Origin: DATFXM01 sp035315885
GTDB lineage: Bacteria; Acidobacteriota; Blastocatellia; UBA7656
NCBI GenBank assembly: GCA_035315885.1
Contig: DATFXM010000067.1
Span: 1 to 43,733, forward strand
DNA: 43,733 nucleotides
Direction: 5' to 3'
The notes under the pieces were generated by a model that did no database searches, was not told the origin of the DNA, and saw only the letters and a program-made list of their open reading frames with translations. Of the stretch, positions 10,803 to 18,067 are shown piece by piece. The first letter of the stretch is position 1, and each line of letters opens with the position of its first letter. The translations under genes and the position numbers were made by a program.

Positions 10803-11786
10803 TCAATCGATATGCTCGCCAAACCGGGCCCGAAATGGAACGACAAGGTTCTCGCCAATCAGTTCGCCGCGTTCGATTTCTCTAACCCTATCGCGTAGTA
10901 CCACCACTGAGTGTTCGATGTACTGGCCTGCTGGGATCCTTACGTCATCGGCAAGTACCGCGAGCCGAACTGTGGAGTTGGGCTCCACGGTGACACGGTC
11001 CCAGAGTACAGAGTTCTGCACCAAAGCGCCATCCCCGATCACGCAACCGGCTCCCTGAGTGACCGATTCGTCCCTTCCACGCATGAACCGGAGACTGGCT
11101 TCAAAGTAGCGGCTCAACGTACTCATCTCGTACCAACTCCCGGCCGCGACGTGTCCCAGCACAACCTCACCGGCTGCGATGGCTTGGGGGTAAACGTCAA
11201 CGGTCGAGTGAGAAAACCGCGAGCGTGGTATGTACCTGAAGATCCGCGGTGACAGAATCTGGATCCCGGTGAACATCAGAGGCGCGCTGTCGCCGGATTG
11301 GGCGGGATCGGGCATGCCTGCGAACCGGGTGACGCGGCCATCCGCAGCGGTCTCGACGATGCTGAATCTCTCCAGCGCCGGGTTTTCTCTAAGCACGAGC
11401 GTGGCGATCGCGCCGCGCTCGCGGTGTGCCTGAATGGCCTTCGAGAGATCTATATCAGTCACGATCTTTCCGTTTATGACTACGAAGTCATCTTCGACCA
11501 GGGCCTCGCGAACAAAGTCGAGTGCCCCCGAGGTTCCCAGAATCTCCTCTTCAAATGAATAACAGATCGAGACGCCGAAGGCGCGGCCGGTTCCGAGCGC
11601 GTTTCGGATTGAATCGGGCTGATGGTGCAGATTCACTATGATGTCGCGAATTGCGTGGCTGGCAAGATAAGACACCGAGTAAGTAATCAGTGGTTTATTC
11701 AAGAATGGTATAGCCGGCTTGGTACGATCTTCGGTCAACGGCCAAAGCCTTGTCCCGAATCCTGCGGCAAGAATGAAACCCTTCAT
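10803..11786 (-). CDS. sugar-1-phosphate nucleotidyltransferase (MurU/GlmU/ManC-like)
   Basis: From the ATG at 11786 it has 327 residues; the longer frame to 11939 has no family support. The N-terminal nucleotidyltransferase signature is FILAAGFGTRLWPLTEDR, followed by 'KPAIPFLNKPLI', 'EILGTSGALDFV' and 'VINGKIVTDIDLS'. The C-terminal part (about 245-320) has hexapeptide-like spacing ('VIGDGALVQNSVLWDRVTVE', 'DDVRIPAGQYIEHSVV'), as in left-handed beta-helix ends of GlmU- and GDP-mannose-type enzymes. Pseudomonas MurU lacks this extension. With the AmgK-like kinase 110 nt downstream it probably makes UDP-MurNAc or another nucleotide sugar from recycled material. The enzyme is cytosolic. Confidence 0.83.
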   Translation of the reverse strand: MKGFILAAGFGTRLWPLTEDRTKPAIPFLNKPLITYSVSYLASHAIRDIIVNLHHQPDSIRNALGTGRAFGVSICYSFEEEILGTSGALDFVREALVEDDFVVINGKIVTDIDLSKAIQAHRERGAIATLVLRENPALERFSIVETAADGRVTRFAGMPDPAQSGDSAPLMFTGIQILSPRIFRYIPRSRFSHSTVDVYPQAIAAGEVVLGHVAAGSWYEMSTLSRYFEASLRFMRGRDESVTQGAGCVIGDGALVQNSVLWDRVTVEPNSTVRLAVLADDVRIPAGQYIEHSVVVLRDRVREIERGELIGENLVVPFRARFGEHID

Positions 11787-11935
11787 AACAGAGGTCCGCT
11801 GAGTGGATGTTATTCGGCCCGCGACGGCGGAACCGCCACGATTACCCGTGTGAGGACAAACGGAACGGAGGAGCAAACGGCGCTGACCAGCGTGGGCGGA
11901 ATCCCGCCCGGGTGATCGCCGACCGGAGTCGGAGA

Positions 11936-12538
11936 TCAATGATCGTCAGTCTTCCAAACCAGGTCCTGAAAGGCGATTCCCTTTTTCCGGCATCTTTCGG
12001 CCTGCAGCTCAGGATAACTCAGTTGGATGGACTCTTCGGCGGTAAAACCGGCAGCGTCCAGAACGCGCTCGACCGCGCGTTCATCGCCTTCAATTTCGAC
12101 GAAGTTGCCGATAGGCGTCTCGTCAAACACAACTTCCAGAGTCTGGCCCTCAGTTTCGAGGCGGTACACGGTTCGGTACTTCTGATAGCGAAACGACCGG
12201 CGGTAACCGAGCCGCTCAAACAGCTCGATCACCCGCTGAGGTTCCTGGATCTGAGTTTCGATTTCCTCGCGGACCTTCAATCGCGTAGCACGTGATCCGT
12301 CGACAACCTTCTTATAAGTGAGGGTGCCCTTGCCGTTTACAGACCTGATTCGAAGGGCTGCGCCGCCTTTCATTAGCGTCTGGTCGGGCAGATCCAGCAG
12401 CCAGTTGTCTTCGAAGTGTCGAGGGGTTTCGAGGATCAACTGGAAGCCTGCGCGGTTCAAGCGATCAAGATCGTCGCAGGCAAGCTTGACCTCGATTTCC
12501 AGGTTAATCCTCTTGCTTAGTCCGGGGGCCTGACTCAT
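11936..12538 (-). CDS. CYTH domain protein (class IV adenylate cyclase/triphosphatase family)
   Basis: From the ATG at 12538 it has 200 residues. The CYTH signature E-x-E-x-K is at LEIEVKL near the N-terminus. Further conserved charged strands follow: 'GAALRIRSVNGKGTLTYKK', 'VREEIETQI', 'KYRTVYRLE', 'LEVVFDETPIGNFVEIEGD'. CYTH enzymes form an eight-stranded tunnel that binds triphosphates with divalent metal; they act as thiamine-triphosphatases, inorganic triphosphatases or adenylate cyclases, and sequence alone does not decide. It is 149 nt upstream of the nucleotidyltransferase and likely heads that set. The extra N-terminal 33 codons of the longest frame are a translated repeat hairpin. 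Confidence 0.85.
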   Translation of the reverse strand: MSQAPGLSKRINLEIEVKLACDDLDRLNRAGFQLILETPRHFEDNWLLDLPDQTLMKGGAALRIRSVNGKGTLTYKKVVDGSRATRLKVREEIETQIQEPQRVIELFERLGYRRSFRYQKYRTVYRLETEGQTLEVVFDETPIGNFVEIEGDERAVERVLDAAGFTAEESIQLSYPELQAERCRKKGIAFQDLVWKTDDH

Positions 12539-12576
12539 TCGACGCGTATTATTCACAGCCCCGGTAGGGTCGTCAA

Positions 12577-12672
12577 CAGTAGGCAGTATGCAGTAGGCAG
12601 CAGGGGGAGACGCGGAGACGCGTCTCCCTTCCCCCAACTGCCTACTGCATACTGCATACTGCCTACTGCATT
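12577..12672. repeat. GCAGTAGGCAGTAT-word hairpin between divergent genes (R5)
   Basis: The left arm (12578-12600) and right arm (12638-12669) are near-perfect reverse complements built from heptamers CAGTAGG/CAGTATG. The right arm has one extra heptamer. Between them a second inverted pair, GGGGGAGA and TCTCCC...CCCCC, plus GACGCG words of the R1 type, closes the loop. The whole could form an extended hairpin of about 90 nt. It lies between the starts of the divergent CYTH and protease genes. Confidence 0.88.
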
Positions 12673-12770
12673 ACTGCCCACTTCCCAACAACCACTTGCG
12701 CGGATGCGCTCAGGCGGGGCACGATGTCAGGTTGCCCGCATTTATCTCAGGCCCAAACCGGAGGAAGTTG

Positions 12771-15700
12771 ATGATTCGAACATTCCTGGCTGCCGCTTTC
12801 GTCGCGGCACTTCTTGTCCTCACTGGCTCATCCGCCAGCGCTCAAACAAAACTGTTGAGATTCCCCGATATCTATGGCGACAAAGTTGTCTTCACATACG
12901 GCGGAGACCTATGGATAGCGTCGACCTCAGGCGGCACCGCGAGCCGGCTGACTGCTCATCCCGGCATAGAGGTGTTCGGAAAGTTCTCGCCGGATGGAAA
13001 GTGGATAGCCTTTACCGGCCAGTACGATGGTGATGAGCAGGTTTACGTGATGCCGGTCGGCGGGGGCGAGCCTCGGCAGTTGACGTTTTACCCGGCGCGA
13101 GGCCCGCTTGCGCCGCGTTGGGGTTGGGACAATCAAGTCTACGGCTGGACGGCTAATGGCAAGAACATCATCTTTCGGTCTCAGCGTGACTCGTGGACTC
13201 TACCGATCAGCCGGCTATACAGCGTTTCGATAAACGGCGGCCCGGCCGAGCCGTTCCCGATGCCTGAGTCCGGAGCCGGAGACCTTTCCCCCGACGGATC
13301 GAAGATCGTCTACTCGCCTCGCTCGCGCGACTTCCGCTCCGAGAAGCGCTACGGCGGCGGACAGGCCAACCAGCTCTATATTTTTGATCTGAAAAACTAC
13401 GACGCTCGCCGAATAACCGACAACATCAGGCCGAGCCGCGACCCGATGTGGATCGCCAACACGATCTATTTCAACTCGGACCGCGATGGACATTTCAACC
13501 TCTACGCCTTTGACCTCGGAAGCGGAAAGACCACGGAGCTGACGCACTACGACAGATGGGACGTGCGCTGGCCGAGCAGCGACAAACAATCTCGAATCGT
13601 TTACGAGATGGATGGTGAGTTGCAGATCCTGGATGTGAAATCCAGGAAGGTCACACCGTTGTCGATAACGGTCCCTGATGACGGTTTGAACCGGCGGCCG
13701 ACGACCATTCCAGTTGCCCGAAACATAGAAGACTTCAATCTGAGCCCCAAGGGCGAGCGCGTTCTGTTCTGTGCTCGAGGCGACATTTTTTCCGCTCCTG
13801 TAGAAAAGGGCCCGACGCGCAACCTGACTAACTCTTCCGGTGCGCACGACAAGTGGCCGCGATGGTCACCAGACGGCTCCCGGATCGCCTACGTCTCAGA
13901 CAAGACCGGTGAGGAGGAGATCTGGGTGGTTGCGCAGGACGGTTCAGCGCCCGCCGAGCAACTGACGAAGGGCGGGCACGCGATGAGGTTCGCGCCGGTG
14001 TGGGCGCCCGACGGAAAACGAATCGCCTTCAGCGACAAGGATGGCAAGCTGTACGTGCTGACGCTTGCGGACAAGAAGCTCGTGGAAGTAGGCAATTCGC
14101 CTGCCGGTCAGATACGCGACTACACGTGGTCTCCCCGAGGAAATCATCTGGCGTTCAGCATCACCGGCGATGGGGGACGACGTTCAATCGTGATCTGGAG
14201 CGCAGGCGACGGCAAAACTCGCCCGATCACCGATCCGATGTTCAACGCTTATTCGCCGGCATGGGACCCGCAAGGAAGCTATTTGTATTTTCTGAGCGAT
14301 CACGAATTCGCGCCGCTGATTTCTTCGGTCGAATTCAACTATGCGCTCAACCGGTCAACAATGATCTACGCGTTGGCGCTTCGTAAGGACGCCAAGCATC
14401 CTTTTCCGCCCGAAAGCGACGAGGTCACGATCTCTCAAGACGATACAGACTCGAAAGCGGCCCAGCCGGAAAAGAAGGACGCGCCAAAGCCTCCGGCCGA
14501 TCTGGTAATCGATTTTGACGGCTTATCGAGCCGCGTATCTCGAGCGCCGATCGAAGCGGGCAACTACAACGGGCTGTCGGTCAAACAAGGACATCTGATT
14601 TACGCCGTAGTTCCCGCGTTCTACTACGGCAGGGCCCCCGAAGGGCGCGCTTCGTTGCGGATCTATTCAATAAAGGATCGAAAAGAGACGGTGCTTGCCG
14701 ATGACATAAACGGCTACGTGCTGTCGGAAGACGGCTCAAAGCTGCTGGTAGCTCAGAGTACGGGTTTCAGCATGTTGGACGCGACCCCGCAGGGCGATCG
14801 CAACAAGAAACCGGTGTCGGTTAGCGGGCTTATGTACGACCGCGTGCCTTCGGAGGAATGGGAGCAGATCTTCAACGAAGTCTGGCGACGCTATCGCGAC
14901 TATTTCTACGTATCGAACATGCATGGCTACGACTGGGTTGCTTTGCGCGAGCAATACAAGCCATTGCTGAAGTACGTAGCCCATCGTTCCGATCTCAACT
15001 ACGTAATAGGCGAGATGATCTCGGAGCTCACCGTGCAGCACGCTTACATTGAGGGCGGGGATTTTCAGATTCCGCCCAGGCCTCGGGTCGCGCTGCCTGG
15101 AGCGCGGTTCGACGTAGACCACGAAGTCGGGCTCTATCGAATTTCCAAGATCTTCAAAGGCATGAACGAAGAAGAAATCTATCGCTCGCCGTTGACTGAA
15201 GTCGGAGTCAACGCTTCCGTGGGCGAGTACGTACTTGCAATAAACGGTCAGCCGCTGAAGGCCGACGAGGACATCTATCGTCTGCTGCGAGCGAAAGCCG
15301 ACAACCCGGTGCAGCTCACGCTCAACAGCAAGCCTACGATGGATGGGGCGAGAACTACATCGTTCCGACCGATCACCGACGAACAGAATCTGATCTATCT
15401 GGATTGGGTTGAGACCAATCGCAAGAAGGTCAGCGAAATGTCCGGCGGCCGCGTTGGATACATTCACGTGCCCGACATGGGTGCGAACGGGATTCGCGAA
15501 TTCATCAAGTGGTACTACGGCCAGCTAGGCAAGGAGGGCTTGATCGTCGATGATCGGGCAAACGGAGGCGGCAACGTTTCTCGAATGCTGATCGAGCGAC
15601 TCAGGAGAAAGGTGCTGGCCCTGAATTACACGCGCACGAGCGATCTGGCGTCGACGTACCCGGACGGCGTATTCGCCGGCCCGATGGTTTGTCTGCTGAA

Positions 15701-16055
15701 CGAGAACTCAGCGTCCGACGGCGATATTTTTCCGGCTATGTTCCGCGAAGCAGGTCTTGGCCCGCTGATCGGAAAGCGGTCGTGGGGCGGCGTAGTCGGC
15801 ATCACCTCGCATGGCCCGCTAATCGACGGCGGTACGGTGTTCGTGCCCGAATTCGCTTTCGCAAACGTGAAGGGCGCGTGGATCATTGAAGGCCACGGTG
15901 TTGATCCGGATATTGAAGTTGATAACGACCCGAAAGAGGTAATCAATGGACGAGATCAGCAGCTCGAACGAGCCGTCGACGAGGTCATCAGGAAGCTGAA
16001 GGGCACGACCGTCAAAATACCGCCGCGTCCCGAAGCTCCAGTGAAGACAAAGTAG
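12771..16055 (+). CDS. tricorn-like S41 family protease with beta-propellers and PDZ
   Basis: The start at 12771 has a strong GGAGG eight bases upstream and a signal peptide (MIRTFLAAAFVAALLVLTGS, then SASA); 1094 residues. WD40-like PD40 repeats form two propellers (about 25-350 and 350-640; for example 'GKFSPDGKWIAFTGQYDGDE', 'PRWSPDGSRIAYVSDKTGEE'). A helical C1 region (about 690-760), a PDZ domain (about 770-870) and an S41 core (about 880-1070) follow. The nucleophile is probably Ser982 in NENSASDGDIFP, aligned with tricorn Ser965-Asp966; His757 in TVQHAYIEGGD aligns with tricorn His746. It is exported, probably periplasmic, and degrades peptides. It is followed by a plus-strand TPR/propeller protein and DoxX. 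Confidence 0.93.
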   Translation: MIRTFLAAAFVAALLVLTGSSASAQTKLLRFPDIYGDKVVFTYGGDLWIASTSGGTASRLTAHPGIEVFGKFSPDGKWIAFTGQYDGDEQVYVMPVGGGEPRQLTFYPARGPLAPRWGWDNQVYGWTANGKNIIFRSQRDSWTLPISRLYSVSINGGPAEPFPMPESGAGDLSPDGSKIVYSPRSRDFRSEKRYGGGQANQLYIFDLKNYDARRITDNIRPSRDPMWIANTIYFNSDRDGHFNLYAFDLGSGKTTELTHYDRWDVRWPSSDKQSRIVYEMDGELQILDVKSRKVTPLSITVPDDGLNRRPTTIPVARNIEDFNLSPKGERVLFCARGDIFSAPVEKGPTRNLTNSSGAHDKWPRWSPDGSRIAYVSDKTGEEEIWVVAQDGSAPAEQLTKGGHAMRFAPVWAPDGKRIAFSDKDGKLYVLTLADKKLVEVGNSPAGQIRDYTWSPRGNHLAFSITGDGGRRSIVIWSAGDGKTRPITDPMFNAYSPAWDPQGSYLYFLSDHEFAPLISSVEFNYALNRSTMIYALALRKDAKHPFPPESDEVTISQDDTDSKAAQPEKKDAPKPPADLVIDFDGLSSRVSRAPIEAGNYNGLSVKQGHLIYAVVPAFYYGRAPEGRASLRIYSIKDRKETVLADDINGYVLSEDGSKLLVAQSTGFSMLDATPQGDRNKKPVSVSGLMYDRVPSEEWEQIFNEVWRRYRDYFYVSNMHGYDWVALREQYKPLLKYVAHRSDLNYVIGEMISELTVQHAYIEGGDFQIPPRPRVALPGARFDVDHEVGLYRISKIFKGMNEEEIYRSPLTEVGVNASVGEYVLAINGQPLKADEDIYRLLRAKADNPVQLTLNSKPTMDGARTTSFRPITDEQNLIYLDWVETNRKKVSEMSGGRVGYIHVPDMGANGIREFIKWYYGQLGKEGLIVDDRANGGGNVSRMLIERLRRKVLALNYTRTSDLASTYPDGVFAGPMVCLLNENSASDGDIFPAMFREAGLGPLIGKRSWGGVVGITSHGPLIDGGTVFVPEFAFANVKGAWIIEGHGVDPDIEVDNDPKEVINGRDQQLERAVDEVIRKLKGTTVKIPPRPEAPVKTK

Positions 16056-16193
16056 AGCATCGCGCCAATGACTCGACCGGCTCGAGTGCATAGACATTCG
16101 AACCGGCCGAGTGGCGGCGCTGATTGCAACGTCAGCTTATGGGTGACTCTGGCTCTCGTTAGCGGGTTGTGCGATGCGGCGTCAGAAGGACGA

Positions 16194-17477
16194 ATGATGA
16201 ATTCGAAGATTGGCACGCTTCTACTGGTATTTCTTTGGAGTTGGCATCAAGACGCCCAGCTTCAGGACGCTCGTTATTATCGAGAGCAAGCGGGGGCGGC
16301 GTACAACCAAAAGAACTACGTTCAGGCGTTGGAGAATCTTCAAAAGGCGCTCGAGCTGATTCCCGACCATCCGTCAATCATCTACGGCATTGCACGCATG
16401 CAATCACTTCTCGGAAATCAGCAGGACGCTCTGATCTGGCTGGGCAAAATCACAAGGATGGGAATGATCCTACATCCTGAAAAGGATCCTGATTTCCAGG
16501 GGCTTGTGACCCTGGAAGGTTTCAGAGGTGTTCTGAAGCAGTTTGAAGCGAATGCCGGTCCGATAGTCCACAGTTCGATTGCATTCACCATAGCCGAGAA
16601 GGGTCTGGTGACCGAAGGCATCGCCTACGATCGCGTCGAGCAAACTTTTTACATAAGCAGCATTCACAAACGGAAGATCGTGATCAGAGACAAGCAGGGC
16701 CGGATGGGAGTACTGGCTGATGAGAAAGACGGGCTTTGGAGCGTTCTGGGAATGGCGGTCGATTCCGGCAGACGCATACTTTGGGCGACCACAACCGCGT
16801 TTCCTCAAATGTCGGGCTACGACGCGCAGATGGAAGGCAAGTCCGCCGTTCTAAAGTTCGATCTGAAGGCGAAGAAGCTGATCAAGAAGTACCCAGTGCC
16901 GGGACCCGGCAATCATGGGCTCGGAGACCTGACGCTGAATTCGTCCGGGGACGTGTTGACCACCGACAGCAATACGCCCGCCGTCTACGTCATTCGACAC
17001 GATCGAGATGACATTGAACTTCTGCTCAAGGACGAGCAGTTTGTGTCACCTCAGGGCCTGGCATTTTCAAGCGATCAGAAGCACCTCTTCATGGCGGACT
17101 ATTCGAAAGGTCTGTTTGACATCGACGTGACTACGAATCGAGCCAGGCATATCACGCCGGCACCGGACTCGACATCGCTGGGGATCGATGGCCTGTACTT
17201 TTGTAAAGGAAACCTGATCGGCGTGCAAAACGGAGTGACCCCAAATAGACTTGTGCGGCTCGAGCTGAGTCCTGATTATTCGCGGATGTCGCGGTTTGAG
17301 GTTCTCGAGGTCAACAATCCGCTGTTCGACGAGCCGACGCTCGGCGTCGTCGTGGATGACGAGCTTTTCTTCATCGCAAACAGCCAATGGGGAAGCGTTG
17401 ATGAAAAGGGACAATTGTCACCTGAAGAAAAATTGAAGTCGCCGCTGATTCTTCATCTGAAGATCGGACCGAAATGA
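16194..17477 (+). CDS. TPR plus six-bladed beta-propeller (SMP-30/NHL-like) secreted protein
   Basis: The chosen start at 16194 has AGAAGGA seven bases upstream and a short hydrophobic leader (MMNSKIGTLLLVFLWSWHQD); 427 residues. Residues about 25-100 form two tetratricopeptide-like repeats ('AAYNQKNYVQALENLQKALE', 'HPSIIYGIARMQSLLGNQQD'). From about 125 on, the sequence is a beta-propeller of the gluconolactonase/SMP-30/NHL type ('ITEGIAYDRVEQTFYISSIH'-like blade, 'LGDLTLNSSGDVLTTDS', 'VSPQGLAFSSDQKHLFMADY'). No catalytic assignment is possible. The start of a longer frame at 16068 has no leader. It lies 138 nt after the protease gene and may share its transcript. Confidence 0.75.
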   Translation: MMNSKIGTLLLVFLWSWHQDAQLQDARYYREQAGAAYNQKNYVQALENLQKALELIPDHPSIIYGIARMQSLLGNQQDALIWLGKITRMGMILHPEKDPDFQGLVTLEGFRGVLKQFEANAGPIVHSSIAFTIAEKGLVTEGIAYDRVEQTFYISSIHKRKIVIRDKQGRMGVLADEKDGLWSVLGMAVDSGRRILWATTTAFPQMSGYDAQMEGKSAVLKFDLKAKKLIKKYPVPGPGNHGLGDLTLNSSGDVLTTDSNTPAVYVIRHDRDDIELLLKDEQFVSPQGLAFSSDQKHLFMADYSKGLFDIDVTTNRARHITPAPDSTSLGIDGLYFCKGNLIGVQNGVTPNRLVRLELSPDYSRMSRFEVLEVNNPLFDEPTLGVVVDDELFFIANSQWGSVDEKGQLSPEEKLKSPLILHLKIGPK

Positions 17478-17591
17478 CTGAAGCCTGTCGTGGCATAGGC
17501 TGATGAAGTTTCAAGAACGCCCGCGGCGAGCGGGCAACAACGGGATGCAGCCGCGGGCAGACTTGAGCGGCGGCTGCGCCAAGGAGGAAGA

Positions 17592-18014
17592 ATGGCTGTC
17601 AGAGGTGAAGCTGGCAGGAGTATAGCGCTACTTGTGGTGCGAGCCGGTTGTGGTGCGATGCTGTTTTATCTTCACGGGCTCGACAAGCTAAAGGCCGCTT
17701 ATGGTCATTTCGCTCACGGGGCGGAATGGCAGTTTCCGGACATGATTGCGAGTGCAGGTCTGCCGATGGCTACGGCGCTTGCGCTGTACGCGACGTTTGC
17801 CGAGGGTATCGCGAGTCTTTTCCTTGCTGCAGGAGCGTTGACGCGTTTTGCGGGGCTCGCGATTGTGCTGTCGATGTCGGGCGCGCTGTATACTCACATC
17901 AAGACGAGCACGAAACCGGAGCTGGCGCTGCTGTATCTGTCGGTTGCGCTGATTTTCGTTGTGATCGATCCGGGACGCTTTGCTTTAGACAGCTTGCGCG
18001 GCAGACGACGATGA
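17592..18014 (+). CDS. DoxX family membrane protein
   Basis: The 140-residue protein is preceded by a strong AAGGAGG. It has four predicted transmembrane helices: about 10-30, 58-80 (ATALALYATFAEGIASLFLA), 85-103 and 112-130. The GARLFYLHGLDKL-like motif (here CGAMLFYLHGLDKLKAAYGHF) and the 'FAEGIASLFLAAGALTRFAG' segment are typical of DoxX/DoxD proteins, small inner-membrane proteins linked to thiosulfate:quinone oxidoreduction or redox homeostasis. Two GC-rich stem-loops (17519-17535 and 17548-17576) lie just before the ribosome binding site. The stop codon runs directly into repeat R6. Confidence 0.88.
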   Translation: MAVRGEAGRSIALLVVRAGCGAMLFYLHGLDKLKAAYGHFAHGAEWQFPDMIASAGLPMATALALYATFAEGIASLFLAAGALTRFAGLAIVLSMSGALYTHIKTSTKPELALLYLSVALIFVVIDPGRFALDSLRGRRR

Positions 18015-18060
18015 TCTGAAATCTCAAATTTCAAATTTGAAATTTCAAATCTGAGATCTC
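18013..18060. repeat. palindromic AAATTTCAAATTT/CTGAGATCT repeat between convergent genes (R6)
   Basis: The cluster starts at the DoxX stop codon (18012-18014) and ends about 8 nt before the HD-GYP stop (18068). The middle, CTCAAATTTCAAATTTGAAA, is part of a nearly perfect palindrome flanked by CTGAAATCTC and CTGAGATCTC. Words are of the same family as 3492-3577 and 21709-21815. Confidence 0.85.
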
Positions 18061-18067
18061 GACGGGT

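Noticed and set aside
14736..15467. 243-codon minus-strand frame within the tricorn-like gene
   Set aside because: Antisense shadow of the C1/PDZ coding region.
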